Assembly (NCBI GenBank): GCA_949752735.1
Contig: OX457040.1
Location: 6,926,597-6,990,596 of the forward strand
Reading direction: 5' to 3'
DNA length: 64,000 nucleotides
Origin: Lumbricus terrestris
Taxonomy: Eukaryota; Annelida; Clitellata; Crassiclitellata; Lumbricidae
This document shows positions 22,593 to 32,574 of the stretch, piece after piece; within the stretch, counting starts at the first letter, position 1; the number at the start of each line of letters is the position of its first letter. The notes under the pieces were generated by a model. The model was given only the letters and a program-made list of their open reading frames with translations. It did not search any database and was not told where the DNA came from. A program made the translations under genes and the position numbers.

Positions 22593-22860
22593 TGCTGCAG
22601 GATGTCAGGAAGCATTCTCCGATCCAATTGTTCAGTTTTTTTAGTTGATGTGCTACTTCAAAACAGTCGTTGAATTGCAACGTTGAAAACCATGGTGGAT
22701 CGGCTGATCGATTGTTTTATTAGTCCGTGCTTGATAGCTAGAAGATAAGTTGGAAAGTTGATAACATCTATAATATGATGCATAGCTTATTAGTTGTTAA
22801 TATAGTCCTTGTAGTCTCTTAATGTCATTGACTTATCGAAGTGGCGCTTTAGAAATTTCG

Positions 22861-22887
22861 AGATTACGATTACGATTACGATTACGA
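22861..22887. repeat. (GATTAC)4 microsatellite
   Basis: Four hexamer units inside R2 copy 2. Confidence 0.95.
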
Positions 22888-23029
22888 AGTTATTGTACCT
22901 GTCCTAATTATTATCAAGTTATCGGCAAGCTATGACAACTTATGAGCCAAGAAATACGCTGCAGAATTTCTAAGGGAAGATAATGCTTTCTGCACACAAG
23001 AAGGGCTGTATTAAATACCTTTAAAACCC

Positions 23030-23130
23030 TTTTTGTTCCAGACATATTTTTTGTCAGGCCAAAAAGCTGTAGTATGCTAAAACAAATTTCTGTCCATGGT
23101 AACGGCCTCTGTTGAGATAGACCCTGGCCA
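23030..23130 (-). mobile_element. SINE-B-like element, minus strand
   Basis: AAATTTCTGTCCATGGTAACG, GCCTCTGTTGAGATAGACCC, CAAATCTGGATACATCC are the reverse complement of the SINE-B core. Confidence 0.7.
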
Positions 23131-23199
23131 AATCTGGATACATCCAAGAATATTGTAATACAAAGAGCAAAACAGTAAAACAGGAAAAGGAGAAAAGAG

Positions 23200-23296
23200 G
23201 AAAACAGCCAACACAATACATCGCCAAATATGAACAATAGACAACAAAGGACGTCAACGGTCATAGATACTATAATACGACGTCGTAAAACTCCTG
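23200..23296 (+). repeat. LINE 3'-end-like block
   Basis: CGTCAACGGTCATAG..ATACGACGTCGTAAAAC resembles the terminal block of 541-716 and of the LINE at 29659. It is a short diverged fragment. Confidence 0.45.
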
Positions 23297-23304
23297 GAAA
23301 ACGA

Positions 23305-23395
23305 AACGAATATTGTATTATGCCAGACAAATTTTTTCGAGAGCAACGGTTTCTGTTGTCACAAGCCCTCGTCAAAGCTGAGTCCATACATGTCC
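23305..23395 (-). mobile_element. SINE-B-like element, minus strand
   Basis: ATTATGCCAGACAAATTTTTT, CAACGGTTTCTGTTGTCAC, AAGCCCTCGTCAAAGCTGAG match the SINE-B core in reverse. Confidence 0.65.
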
Positions 23396-23544
23396 AATCA
23401 GCATCATGACCGTAGTTTCAATTGCGTCCACATAGAGCTTGAAAATATATAGATATTCCTTGAAGCTGAAAATGTTGGTCACACTGGATTCCTAGATTCT
23501 AAGACGTCCCACCTAGTGTGAAGTTAAGGAGACTTTAGCGTTAA

Positions 23545-23640
23545 CGACCCTGGCAGCTGCGAGACGTCACCAAATTATGTTGAAGATTGCGCTCCTTTGG
23601 ACACCTTCAAAACGTTTAAAAATGACACTATAAATACATT
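23545..23640 (-). repeat. R1 module, minus strand
   Basis: On the minus strand TTTATAG (23629-23635), exactly 20 nt, AAGGTGTCCAAAGGAGCGC. The GACGTCTCGCAGCTGCCAGG-like block follows. The exact spacing on this strand shows the rule is strand-independent. Confidence 0.75.
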
Positions 23641-23869
23641 TAAAATCTTAAGTTAACTGATTAACACTAGACGCCCATATTATTGGTAATGATTGATCCT
23701 GGAAATGATCGTTTACGACGGACCTGGAAATGTGCGTCTACACTGAACTTACAATTGAACGTCTGTATTGTATCTATAGAAGAAGCCTACGTCTGCATTG
23801 ATTCTGCTGATGTTGGTCACCTTTAACCTGCAAACCATCCTACCCAGTGAGTGAGTAAGGTGAGGTTGA

Positions 23870-23950
23870 TGTTAACAGCCTTGGCAGCCACGAAATATCG
23901 TGAAATAGTTTGGAAAACGGCGCTTCTTTAGACACCTTCAAAATGTAAAC
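23870..23950 (-). repeat. R1 module, minus strand
   Basis: GGCAGCCACGAAATATCGTG and CGCTTCTTTAGACACCTTCA are the reverse complement of both halves of R1. Confidence 0.75.
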
Positions 23951-24256
23951 GCTGATTCGATAAAATAGCAAGGCTTCTAATAAAATCAATCTCTCATCGA
24001 CATCAAGGACAAATGTTTGCTAAATATTCATTAAGCTGTGCTAGAAATTGAATCGTAGATCAGAAAGTCGTGATGCTCTTTTATTTTTAAAATAGTAGCG
24101 CATGATAAATAACTGACTGGTTAGTTCAACATTTGGGTGCAAATACTGTTGATACTGTTGATGTCAGCACTGAATGAGTAATGCCTGGAAATTACAAGAC
24201 AGCCTCGTCAATCTCTTAAAATAAACAAAAATAAACCAAACCGTGGAAAATAATCT

Positions 24257-24517
24257 TTATAAGATGGTTTCAACGCCACCTAGCGGCCTTTGTGTGAACC
24301 GGAAGGCAACGTTCGAGTCGGCCAGAAACAACAAATGGGTGAAAAAGTTGTAAATCTTTATCAGTGTTCTATTAATCAAGATGGCGATAATTAGAAGGTT
24401 CCAAGCGACAGTCGAAACGAGTAAAACGAAAAGTACAATATCTATTGCAACGAGTTCGGCAACAAAGCGTGTAGGCCTACGCCATTTTAATGCGCGCGTC
24501 AACTTCGTCAATGGCAA
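24257..24517 (-). pseudogene. GPCR-like TM1-TM2 fragment, copy A
   Basis: An open frame of about 86 codons. Its hydrophobic stretch IDIVLFVLLVSTVAWNLLII sits where TM1 would be; then come NRTLIKIYNFF and HLLFLADSNVAFRF, in place of the TM1-TM2 loop and TM2. In rhodopsin-family receptors the expected motifs are GN..V in TM1 and LAxAD in TM2; here WN replaces GN while LAD is kept. There is no ATG at the apparent start and no later helices. The frame aligns with 37264-37548 plus over its length without stops. I call it a captured or pseudogenised receptor 5' fragment; chance hydrophobicity is the alternative. Confidence 0.5.
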
Positions 24518-24587
24518 CGATCAATGACCTCGCTGTGCAGTTTTCCGGGGAGTACTCGTGGTCTAAATCAGTTGCTACATCTGATTA

Positions 24588-24591
24588 TTAA
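24588..24591. repeat. TTAA target site
   Basis: It is duplicated at 25246-25249. In R4 copy B the corresponding position reads TTGCTAATTACATG with no insertion. Confidence 0.9.
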
Positions 24592-25245
24592 CCCTTCGGG
24601 GGGGGGGGGTGAGGTGACGCATTGTAAGTTTAATTTGTAACGTCAGAGGTGAGGTGGGGTCTGACATACCCCAACACATATTTTCATTTGCAAGTCGCTG
24701 ATATCAAATGGACAACATTAATTTGAGTTAAACTATTCGTTTATGCTCAATCATCAACTAAAGAGGCGATCATCGAGAACAATTATAAAATATGTTTTCA
24801 ATCCATATTAAATGGCCAGCAGGTGAACCCATCCAATATGTGCTTTGCCCGTGCAAGTTTGAGTCCTCGTGCTCAACATTCAAATGCACGAATAGCCATA
24901 TTTATTTTTACACAACATAAAATATTTTTAGTCATCGTTGTCGTCAGCCTTCTCAATGCCAGGTATCAACACAGTATTGGTGTGTTCAAGGCACACTCAC
25001 CTACTACACGAATGGAGCATGAATTCAGCATGTATAGTTCTACTGCGAAAAAAGCAATTTCCTTCAAATATGCAGTTAAATAAAATAAAAAAGTTCGTTC
25101 AAAATTCCGGAAATTCTGGTAAAGTGTTCGTATTTCATATTCACAAAGGTAAAAAAAATAATCCAAGCTGGTTCGACGTTTTCCGCAAAAAGTTTAAAGT
25201 AGAATACCTCTGGGGTGTGTCATACCCCACCTCACCACCGAAGGG
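24592..25245. mobile_element. piggyBac-like MITE, copy 2
   Basis: A 654-bp element with ends CCCTTCGGGGGG.. and ..CACCGAAGGG, bounded by TTAA on both sides. It matches 17426-18073 in internal order, including CTGACATACCCCA, GTTAAACTATTCGTTTATG and ATTAAATGGCCAG. A G-run has expanded near the left end. No transposase motif is seen. Confidence 0.92.
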
Positions 25246-25554
25246 TTAAGGAAAACGAGAATTTTTTTAGTCGCTTCCGGTAATTTATGGCACGTGACCA
25301 TGGCCAGGTCAATAGATATCTGTAATCACCGAATTATTACACCTGGCATGCTCGACTGTTATAATTATAGACATCGATAGAAGATTTTCTTTAAAACCGT
25401 TTTCTTGATTGGGAACACAAGAACGCAAGTTGTGTAAATTGTGAAGAACTGTTCAGATAAACATTCCAGTGTTTACTTCAACGGTCTATGATGATGCAAG
25501 ATGTCTCTAATCGATTGGAAAATGCACTGCTCTTTGTATTGGACACCTTGAACT

Positions 25555-25888
25555 TTTTTGTCAAATAAGCTATATATACATGTCGGTCGCTTACTTTTCG
25601 GTTTCTTCATGCGTGACAATTTATATTCCTATGGAAATGAAAGTGACCTACATCAACATGCACAAGATGCAGCTGAAGGACAACGTGTTACACAATCATA
25701 TGCGCCGTAAGTAATGGGAGATAATTATAGTAAGGAAGTATAATTATTCGTTCACACAAATATTTTATTTGAATATATCTCCGTCATTGCAATAGAGCAT
25801 TCCTGTGAATAGTTTGCTTCATTAAAACGGTGTCTTAAATAACATTAATCTCTGACGATATTGATTATCGTCAGATGTGAATGTTATT
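25555..25888. other. Unassigned AT-rich DNA
   Basis: No supported feature. Confidence 0.4.
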
Positions 25889-25985
25889 ATGGCACGTGAC
25901 CATTGCCAGTTCAATAGAAATCTGTAATCACTGAATGACTACACCTGCCATACTCGGCTGTTATAGATCTTGTGCCGGGTATTAA
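25889..25985 (-). repeat. R4 fragment
   Basis: TATGGCACGTGACCATTGCC, TCTGTAATCACTGAATGAC and GCCATACTCGGCTGTTATAG match 25285-25370 in the same orientation. It is a partial local duplication of R4. Confidence 0.75.
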
Positions 25986-25989
25986 GTAT

Positions 25990-26395
25990 AATTGTTATAC
26001 TTGATATCAGGCAATTCGTTGTTTGCATTCTGCAATAATTGAGAGTGTAGGCTAAACGATTGACAAAGCGAGAAGTTGCTACATGTGATTGATTAAAACT
26101 TTGCATGTGAAACGAATAGCATCGCACGAAATTTCAATTGGCACAGCGGAACTTATTCGTCATCATGTCCTATCACAGACTGATATGGACTATGAATTGC
26201 GACAGTTAGCTGAAGATGTGCGTCTCGTTCTTTGCTCCCTGTTGACACACAAGTGCTTCCGAAAGGCTCTTGATGCAATGGTCAGACACAATACAATGAA
26301 TGACTGAATGACTGAACGAATGAATTGTTATGACGATGTTTTGCATAAAAGATTGAAGATTAAGAACGATTCTGACAGTGAGTATATCTATACAT
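25990..26395. other. Unassigned DNA
   Basis: A 72-codon frame at 26089-26307 ends in GAATGAATGAATGA-type repeats and matches nothing recognised. Confidence 0.35.
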
Positions 26396-26397
26396 AA

Positions 26398-26402
26398 ATA
26401 TA

Positions 26403-26446
<44 letters not shown>
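26398..26446. repeat. (AT)n microsatellite
   Basis: About 20 AT units with small interruptions at the left edge. Confidence 0.95.
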
Positions 26447-26448
<2 letters not shown>

Positions 26449-26518
26449 AGCTGTACAAACATTTCACTTTTGATTTCAGCCTCAAGATATCACTAAGCGA
26501 TGGTATATACAACGTATC

Positions 26519-26640
26519 ATGGATGGATGGATCCAGATTTGACGAGGGCATATGACAACAGAGTTCGTTGCCATCGACAGAAATTTGTTTCGCATATTAC
26601 AGCACTTTTTACAACATCTCTTCGAACACCTTGAAAAGGT
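26519..26640 (+). mobile_element. SINE-B-like element ending at a minus R1 core
   Basis: ATGGATGGATGGATCCAGAT, TTGACGAGGGCATATGACAAC, GACAGAAATTTGTTTCGC, ATTACAGCAC. A minus-strand R1 core (TTCGAACACCTTGAAAAGG) follows at 26628. Confidence 0.75.
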
Positions 26641-26792
26641 TATTTAGCTGAATTATATAGTGAGGTACGCCTCACATCCAATTACTTAAAGCATGCCGAA
26701 GGGTGATACCAAAACAGAGTCGATTTTCGGACTGAATTCGCGGAACGGATGACAGTAGAAAATAATTTTATAGACAGTGATGTAGGGAAAAT

Positions 26793-26794
<2 letters not shown>

Positions 26795-26834
<40 letters not shown>

Positions 26835-26998
26835 TTTTTTAATTCAACGCCTACATACGCACTGCGCTTTACATGTTCAAATAGTAGAGTAATCTTAATT
26901 AACATCAAACTGAACAGACCACCTGAAATACACGGCGTCAGTAGCGGCCTACAAAGCATTTCCGCCCAACGGGAGCTCGAACCCGCTACCTCTCGCTA
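26795..26998 (-). mobile_element. SINE-C, minus strand, 5'-truncated
   Basis: The (AAT)n tail at 26795-26833, then ACGCACTGCGCTTTACATG, TCTTAATTAACATCAAACTG, CGGCCTACAAAGCATTTCCG, CGGGAGCTCGAACCCGCTAC. This matches the SINE-C body at 20073-20312 in reverse. The last part of the tRNA-like head is missing. Confidence 0.85.
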
Positions 26999-27004
26999 CA
27001 GGTT

Positions 27005-27130
27005 GAATATGGACACATATCTACAATTTTAACGCAGACGCGCCTTTGCAGATTTATTGTAGGCCTACATTTTCAGGTCTGGTATAGACATACATTTGCA
27101 GGTTCAATGTAAACGTATGTAGTGATTTAC
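27005..27130. repeat. 25-bp TAGACGTACATT-type repeats, diverged
   Basis: GACACATATCTACAATTTTAAC, AGACGCGCCTTTGCAG, TAGACATACATTTGCAGGTT, AATGTAAACGTATG show the ~25-bp period with heavy divergence. An R1 module follows at 27221. Confidence 0.6.
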
Positions 27131-27199
27131 GTGATTGGCTTAGACGTTCATGTTCAACTTCAAAGAAGGTGCTACCGAGTGCTAAGCTAAAATAATATT

Positions 27200-27300
27200 G
27201 TGTTAATAGAAAGGGTTTTGAAGGTGTCCAAAAACGCTGTCCTCATCGTTGCCGCCATGGTCGTAAACGCTATCCTGACACTCTACTAGGAAGAACGGTT
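27200..27300 (+). repeat. R1 module
   Basis: GGGTTTTGAAGGTGTCCAAAA (core at 27220), ACGCTGTCCTCATCGTTGCC, GCCATGGTCGTAAACGCTAT, CTACTAGGAAGAACGGTTCAG. It pairs closely with 21700-21800. Confidence 0.75.
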
Positions 27301-27790
27301 CAGATGTTCAAAGAGACAAACACAATCATGCGGCTTCATCGTAGACATAAACTGGTTCAAATTAGACTGATAAAAAACAATTATAAGTTCGAAATATTCA
27401 AAGTACTTGCTGGTTCAAAGATTACAGCATTAATGTATGGATACATTCATAGTTATGCTCCATGCGACACAACAGCCCGACTGAATGAATCGCAATGTAA
27501 GTTATAAAAACATGCAGGCTAACACAGGATATGATAAGTTTTTTGTCCAGAATGCATACGCCCACAGTCTCGCAGCAATATAATTGACCACCAGAGTCCC
27601 CCAGTTGGTGAATTTCTTCTCCACAGGGCCTGCGTTGGGGCGAATATCCGAAAAATGCGATTTTCAAACATTAGCACAGTTTCGCAGAAATGCGACTCAA
27701 ACATTACAGCTAGATAGAGAGCGATCAGGAATTCTTCGCTCACACTACAAACACACACGCATACACACACGCACTCACCAACACACTCAC
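27300..27790. other. Unassigned DNA with (CA)-rich patch
   Basis: ACACACACGC and CAACACACTC stretches lie at 27745-27795. Overlapping short frames on both strands are not supported. Confidence 0.4.
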
Positions 27791-27794
27791 TTGT

Positions 27795-28295
27795 AGGGCG
27801 CGATAGTGTATTGTGTATGCTCGTTCGTCGTCTTGCAGGCGAAGAATGTTTCCGCAGAGGGGTGGAGTCTTGGTGGGCCCAGTCTGGGTACGAAAGGGAC
27901 CGGACGGTTAGCGGGGGTGGGTAGGAGAGGTCGAAGACCTCAATTCACCGGGAAACGCCGGGAGCCTCAGAGGGTTGGGGCTGTGTGAAGGCTGGGTGAA
28001 ACGGATTGCGGGTGGATGTGGTTTCGGGTCGGGCCAAGTCGGGCCGAGAGTGGATGTGGGCGGGGTGAGCGGGGAAGGGTTGAGTAGGGCCGGATATGGA
28101 GTAGGGGTGAGAAGTTCATATTTACAGGATACCCCCAGTGCTAGGGCTGGGGTCTTGTTGGGATGGAAAGTGTGTGGGTGGTTGAGTGCGGGAAATGTGG
28201 AATGGTAGAGTGTGGAGCTAAAGCCCGAATTTATGGGGCACCGCCCGAAAGGAGTAACAAGAAAATTTTCCAGAGCAACGCCGTGTGCGACAGCC
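27795..28295 (+). other. GC-rich segment with Helitron-like 3' motif
   Basis: A 500-bp island of G-rich sequence sits in otherwise AT-rich DNA. It ends GAGCAACGCCGTGTGCGACAG, which resembles the ends near 18355 and 59905. Open frames on both strands reflect composition. It could be a decayed non-autonomous rolling-circle element, but no 5' end is seen. Confidence 0.35.
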
Positions 28296-28559
28296 ATTTG
28301 ACTGTAAATTGCTCTTGCAACAAGCGTTTTAAGGAATTTAGGGTATCACTGGATTTTCGAAAATTGCTGCTTGCGATGGCTGTTCACAAAACCGTTCTTT
28401 ACCCAGCAGCAGCGTTCACTTAATTGGTTAAACTGTTGTGGTTCCTATATAATTATTTGTAGTTTAATCGAAATCTGAAATCTATAATTATAATGATGCA
28501 ACAAAGCTGAAACCAACGTTCTTGGCGGTCAATGGACGACGCTAAACGCATTGAGATTA

Positions 28560-28620
28560 AGAGCACTTCTTAGACACCGTTAACATTATTGTAAATGCTT
28601 CTATTTATAGCTGCTCGTTT
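28560..28620 (-). repeat. R1 module, minus strand
   Basis: AGAGCACTTCTTAGACACCG TTAAC with CTATTTATAG further right is a minus-strand R1 core (ACGGTG variant) and its TATA-like box. Confidence 0.65.
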
Positions 28621-28912
28621 GCAATAGTACGCGATCAACCGAAGCCCGCAGATCGCATCAAAAAAATAATAATTTATGCTTCTTTCGGCAGGTCAAAGAA
28701 ATTAATTTAAGTTGATATTAAAGCCCAAAGAAGTTTTGGCGCAACATATGGCGGGTAAAGCCAGAATGAAGGAGCAGAGTCATAATAAATAAGTCCCCTG
28801 TCTCGAAAGTGTCGTTAAGTAGTGAATAGCCAAACCAGAAGATCAGTCAGCAAGACATAGAACGAAATATCCGAAATATCCGATGGAAGAGCAAGAAGTC
28901 TTACAATCTCAT

Positions 28913-29237
28913 CTGCGGCGCCCGCAGGCGTATGCACTTACGCAAGTGCGTGCATACAGCGCTGAAATGCCAAAAAATGGCTGATGACTAAAAAAGGTCA
29001 TCAGTTTTTTGGCGCATGGAAAAAAGGTATGTTTTGGGAAATTCCAGGCTGATGACTAAAAAAGGAATAAAAAAGGTTATAAGTTTTTTTGATTTTTCGG
29101 CGGATGGAAAAAGGTATGTTTTGGGAAATTCCAGGCTGATGACTAAAAAAAACGAAAACTTTTCCCTGTTGGGCCCCATCGAAAAATTTTCCGCCCTTGA
29201 CTGTGCGTACAAGGAAAAATTCCTTGGGGCGCCGCTG
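28913..29237. mobile_element. 325-bp hAT-like MITE
   Basis: It is flanked by a perfect 8-bp duplication, AATCTCAT (28905-28912 and 29238-29245). Inverted ends are CTGCGGCGCCC and GGGGCGCCGCTG. A GTATGCAC..GTGCATAC hairpin lies just inside the left end. Two internal direct repeats of about 65 bp share GATGACTAAAAAAGG and GGTATGTTTTGGGAAATTCC. The overlapping 116- and 127-codon frames are not transposase. Confidence 0.9.
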
Positions 29238-29645
29238 AATCTCATCATCTCTCCAAGTCCTCTCTTTCCGCCGACTCCCCTACTTTTGACACTCAGCGTA
29301 GATCGCGCTCCTCTTTCTACTTTTGACTCTCCTTCTCCCTCTTTATATCCCTCTGAGCTCACTTGACCCAATTTTTCTATCGTAGAAAATTGTGCTTCCT
29401 ACTCACATGCTGGTTGTAGCCTGGGAAACCACCAAATTATTCTTGCATGTCATTTGAAATTTCAGGCGCTGTCAATCATCTCTAATTCATCTCACGACGC
29501 TCTTCCCGTTTTTATTCAGTGCTTACATAATGGTATATATTATTACATGTATATCAAATTTCATCTTTCAAACAGCGGGTGCATTGTCATCTGTTTGGCG
29601 AATAATTTTATTATTATGTCACGCAGCTGAAATCAGTTTGTTATG

Positions 29646-29658
29646 ACGTATCTAAGCT
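29646..29658. repeat. 13-bp LINE target-site duplication, left
   Basis: ACGTATCTAAGCT is repeated exactly at 31955-31967. Confidence 0.9.
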
Positions 29659-30508
29659 TATTTATTTAACCAAAGTTTAACGTCGTCGTATGACATCAAA
29701 GGCCGTTGACGACAATTTACAGCTTATACAGTGTATCAACAATGAATTCGTGACGTCCAAATTAACCATATAACATTGTCATAACAATTGATCATTGTTC
29801 ATCAAGCCTTAACATAATTTTATTGTTCATTGTCATATAGCGTTCATTGTTTAATAGCAAAATGGTTAACAGTTAATAACATTAGCTGTAAGCCAACAAT
29901 TTATGCCAAATATTTTGCTTGGGCACATTCATTAATATGCTGCAGTAATTGTCACATGCAAGCAATTTCACAAACTTTTCTTGATTACTATTCTTAAAGC
30001 AAATTTGATTCGTAGCTCCTACATTTCAGTCAAAACAAAACAAAACAAAAAATTCTTAAACATGTTAATATGAGATATAATTTTGCTCTAACAATAGCAA
30101 AACGACAAACAATATTCCGACACAATCATGTTACAATGGCATGACATTCAATATTAACAACAACAACAAAGCACATTTATGATCAGTTTCTCTATTCATT
30201 GTCACATAAAAGAAATAATTTATATCTTATTTTGTTATACTGAACAATTGTACTTCACAATTCAACCTACTGATTCATCATTTCCTTGAAACCAATCATC
30301 ATATGAATTTGGTTAAAATTTTTCATTGTACACGTATACTTAATGAAAAAATAAAATAAAATAAAAAATAAAAATAAAAATAAAGAAAATATTCAGATAA
30401 TAAACTCAGAAGCAAAGCAGAGCTTCGAATCACATGAGATATGCACATTTTAATAAGTTGACCATGCATCATGTACAATTTCTTACACGGGCTTATAAAC
30501 GACAGTAT

Positions 30509-31954
30509 TTACACAATTTTTCCTTTAGTTATTTGATTTATAAGCCTATAAACTACACTTTGCATATAACCGTTATCAAGTAAATTCTTAGTAGTGAAGT
30601 CTAATTTAAATGAAGCACATGCATTTCTTAGTACGTCAGATATATTTTCTTTATTACAAGTTAACAATAAATGATCTATGTTCTCTGCAACATTACATGA
30701 ATTACAAAGACCACTTTCATGCTGCTTCATAAGATAGGCCTAGAGTCTTTCATTTAGGTTTACTTTTCCTAATCTTAATCTTGAAATTTGAACCTCTTTC
30801 TTTCTATTAAGGTCAGTAAATTTCAGACTTGTGTTCACTACTGGACATATATATTTATAGTGACAGCCCCTACAATCATTATCATAATAGCTCTGCCATT
30901 TGCCAATTACATACAATTTTACAATTGAAAAGACTTCTTGTAGTTCCAGATAGCTTGTTGAATTTACAATTTGCATACTCAGGGATTCTTTGGCTAAGGC
31001 ATCAGCTTTTTCATTTCCTACTATATTTACATGGCTAGGAATCCAGATCAAGTGCACTTTACTTATTTTAATTTGATTAAATGTATTTATTGTTTCTTGC
31101 AATAGAAGTGGTCGGGACTTTGTATATTGTTGGGTTCACTGGCTCTAGTCTAGAAGATGATGAGTAATACTCAGGTCCGTAATGTAAAATAACATCGATT
31201 TATTCAATAACAGAGCAGTCTGACAAGAAGTAGGTTAACGTTACCCAAAGCTGACATGAAGTACGACCGATACAGCTGATTCGACAGAGCTGACGTGAAG
31301 ACACACCAGGCTAACGGAGCCCAAAGGAAGACGGATGTAGGCCAGTTCACCAACGAGGTGGGACGGCAATCGAAGAAGACAAACGTCGTAGAACACGAAC
31401 CACACGCCACGCTCAACAGGAGTCGAACACACACCACAGAGTAGACCCACGACAAGAAGCAAGCCCCCACAGTAGTAGCCCTTTAAATAGGCCCTGCCCT
31501 TCCCTCAACTCCCACATAGTCAAGGAGAGTCCAAGTAAGGAAGCCCAGAGGGGTAATAGGTAGCTAACACTCACAATATGAACTCTTGATAGAAATAAGA
31601 ACACTTAAAGAATCAGAAAAGATAGCAAAGTTTTTAAGGTCTTGGCTTTCATTTTTTTATATCCAGGAAAATACTTCTTTAAAAGCAGTTAGTTCAGCGG
31701 CAAACATGCTAGAATTATCACAAAGACGAATTTGTTTATCTAAATTAAGGGTAGGGATTGTGTAAGCAGCAGCGACTAAGTTATCCACTTTTGAACATCT
31801 GTATATACATTATGTGTGTATAGGTATGATATTTGTTTATGTTCTAATGATATAAGATTTAAAAGCTCAGGATTGTCGTATTTCTTACTTATTTCTTTGT
31901 GAAGAGTGATATCGACGTCAATGTCATTATTCAGCCAAGGGGGAGCACGTATCT
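30509..31954 (-). pseudogene. LINE RNase H and C-terminal region, broken
   Basis: Minus-strand order: HKQISYLYTHNVYTD (the TDGS-like start, altered), AAAYTIPTLN, SSMFAAELTAFKEVFSWI, FAIFSDSLSVLISI, then the solo LTR, then WIPSHVNIVGNEKADALAK, LRLGKVNLN, and HESGLCNSCN..IDHLLLTC. The acidic residues E (AAEL), D (SDS) and D (KADAL) of RNase H are recognisable; the first is damaged. There are at least two frameshifts, one in-frame stop and the LTR. Normally this domain removes RNA from the retrotransposition intermediate. Confidence 0.85.
31128..31575 (-). mobile_element. Solo LTR inside the LINE RNase H region
   Basis: A 448-bp segment with TGT..ACA ends and ATAT at both flanks (31124-31127, 31576-31579) as a 4-bp target duplication. 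On the minus strand it has a TATA-like CCTATTTAAAGG (near 31480-31492) and a polyadenylation-type AATAAATC (31197-31204), then CCCAACA. This order suits U3-R-U5. There is no internal retroelement sequence, so it is a solo LTR, normally the product of LTR-LTR recombination. Superfamily cannot be assigned. Confidence 0.8.
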
Positions 31955-31981
31955 ACGTATCTAAGCTGCGCAAGTCAAGAA

Positions 31982-32060
31982 TATAATAGCAACGTTTTAA
32001 TACTTTATGAAGGTGTCGAACGAGGTGCTGTAATTGGTCGTTCTCTATCAGTCTATCAGC
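31982..32060 (+). repeat. R1 module
   Basis: ATAATAG at 31983-31989, exactly 20 nt, AAGGTGTCGAACGAGGTGCTG at 32010. The downstream half is weak. Confidence 0.7.
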
Positions 32061-32099
32061 TACCGGCTGAAATTCCAATAGAAGCATGACTTTTCAAAT

Positions 32100-32195
32100 T
32101 ATGGATGGATCCAGAGTTTAAAGACAGCTTGTAATATCAAAGGCGGTTGCCATTGGCAAAACTTTGTTTCGCATAAGATATATAGACCTACATAA
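32100..32195 (+). mobile_element. SINE-B-like element
   Basis: TTATGGATGGATCCAGAGTTT, AAAGGCGGTTGCCATTGGC, AAAACTTTGTTTCGCATAAG match the core, with some decay. Confidence 0.7.
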
Positions 32196-32269
32196 GCGTA
32201 TTGTATAAATAGGATACTATTGACGTCTTGACTAGAAATTTGCTTTGCATGCGTACGCACATTTTGTGG

Positions 32270-32342
32270 CGCGGTGGAGTAGTAGGCTATTATGTTCGCT
32301 GCGAGGCAACTAACTTACCCACTCCACCACCGCGTCTCACAA
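32270..32342. repeat. Head-to-head SINE-A 5' ends (inverted repeat)
   Basis: GTGGCGCGGTGGAGTAGTAGG runs into CCCACTCCACCACCGCGTC about 30 bp later. The two are SINE-A heads in opposite orientation and could form a hairpin. A truncated SINE next to an inverted one, or an inverted duplication, would explain it. Confidence 0.65.
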
Positions 32343-32574
32343 TGCAGTTCGATTAATCAAACTGCATTTTGTCAGCTAGAAATTAACCGACGATTTTTTA
32401 TCACTTGTATGTTGGCAGATATTAATCTATCGTCTTAATTGCAGTTCTAATGAAGTGCACTAAAATTATGGATGACGAAGTTGCCTATGCAACAATCAGC
32501 TGTAATATTATGTCAAAGTAATTTCTCGCGAAGGCAACGGCCTTTGTTTTCCTAAGCTGTTGTTCATTCATTCA

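Larger units (their letters stand above)
22130..22990 (+). repeat. Repeat R2, copy 2 (empty site for the hAT at 1989)
   Basis: It aligns with 1700-1988 plus 4123-4430. The junction AGCATTCTCCGATCC near 22616 has a single target copy and no hAT element. It carries its own insertion near 22402-22592, ending AAACTCCGCCCATG, and a (GATTAC)4 microsatellite at 22861-22887. Downstream sequence matches 43540-43620. Confidence 0.75.
24140..25552 (-). repeat. Repeat R4, copy A (split by a piggyBac-like MITE)
   Basis: On the minus strand it starts with an R1-type CAAGGTGTCCAATAC core. It continues with GTTGAAGTAAACACTGGAATG, a GAAAACGGTTTTAAAG block, CAGTCGAGCATGCC and GAGGTCATTGATCGTTGCC, then the GPCR-like frame and GACGAGGCTGTCTTGTAATT. 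Copy B at 36880-37650 has the same order throughout. The MITE at 24592-25245 lies within copy A and is absent from copy B. A third fragment is at 25889-25985. Confidence 0.85.
29659..31954 (-). mobile_element. 5'-truncated LINE insertion
   Basis: A 2296-bp insertion between perfect 13-bp direct repeats. On the minus strand it reads a decayed RNase H region, a C-terminal zinc-knuckle-like region, then an AT-rich 3' UTR of about 850 bp (29659-30508). The 3' end carries GTCGTCAACGGCC..CGACGACGTTAAAC and AAATAAATA. The 5' end is truncated, as is usual after target-primed reverse transcription. A solo LTR lies inside. The RNase H domain points to an RNase H-bearing LINE clade (for example I-like); the exact clade is not settled. 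Confidence 0.88.

Noticed and set aside
27908..28423. Proline-rich 129-residue frame and partners
   Set aside because: GC-rich segment open in several frames; composition explains it.
28988..29371. 116- and 127-residue frames on opposite strands
   Set aside because: They lie across the hAT-like MITE and its internal direct repeats, with no domain signature.
31204..31604. Hydrophobic minus-strand frames (up to 88 residues)
   Set aside because: They lie within the solo LTR, which is non-coding in most retroelements, and show no conserved motif.
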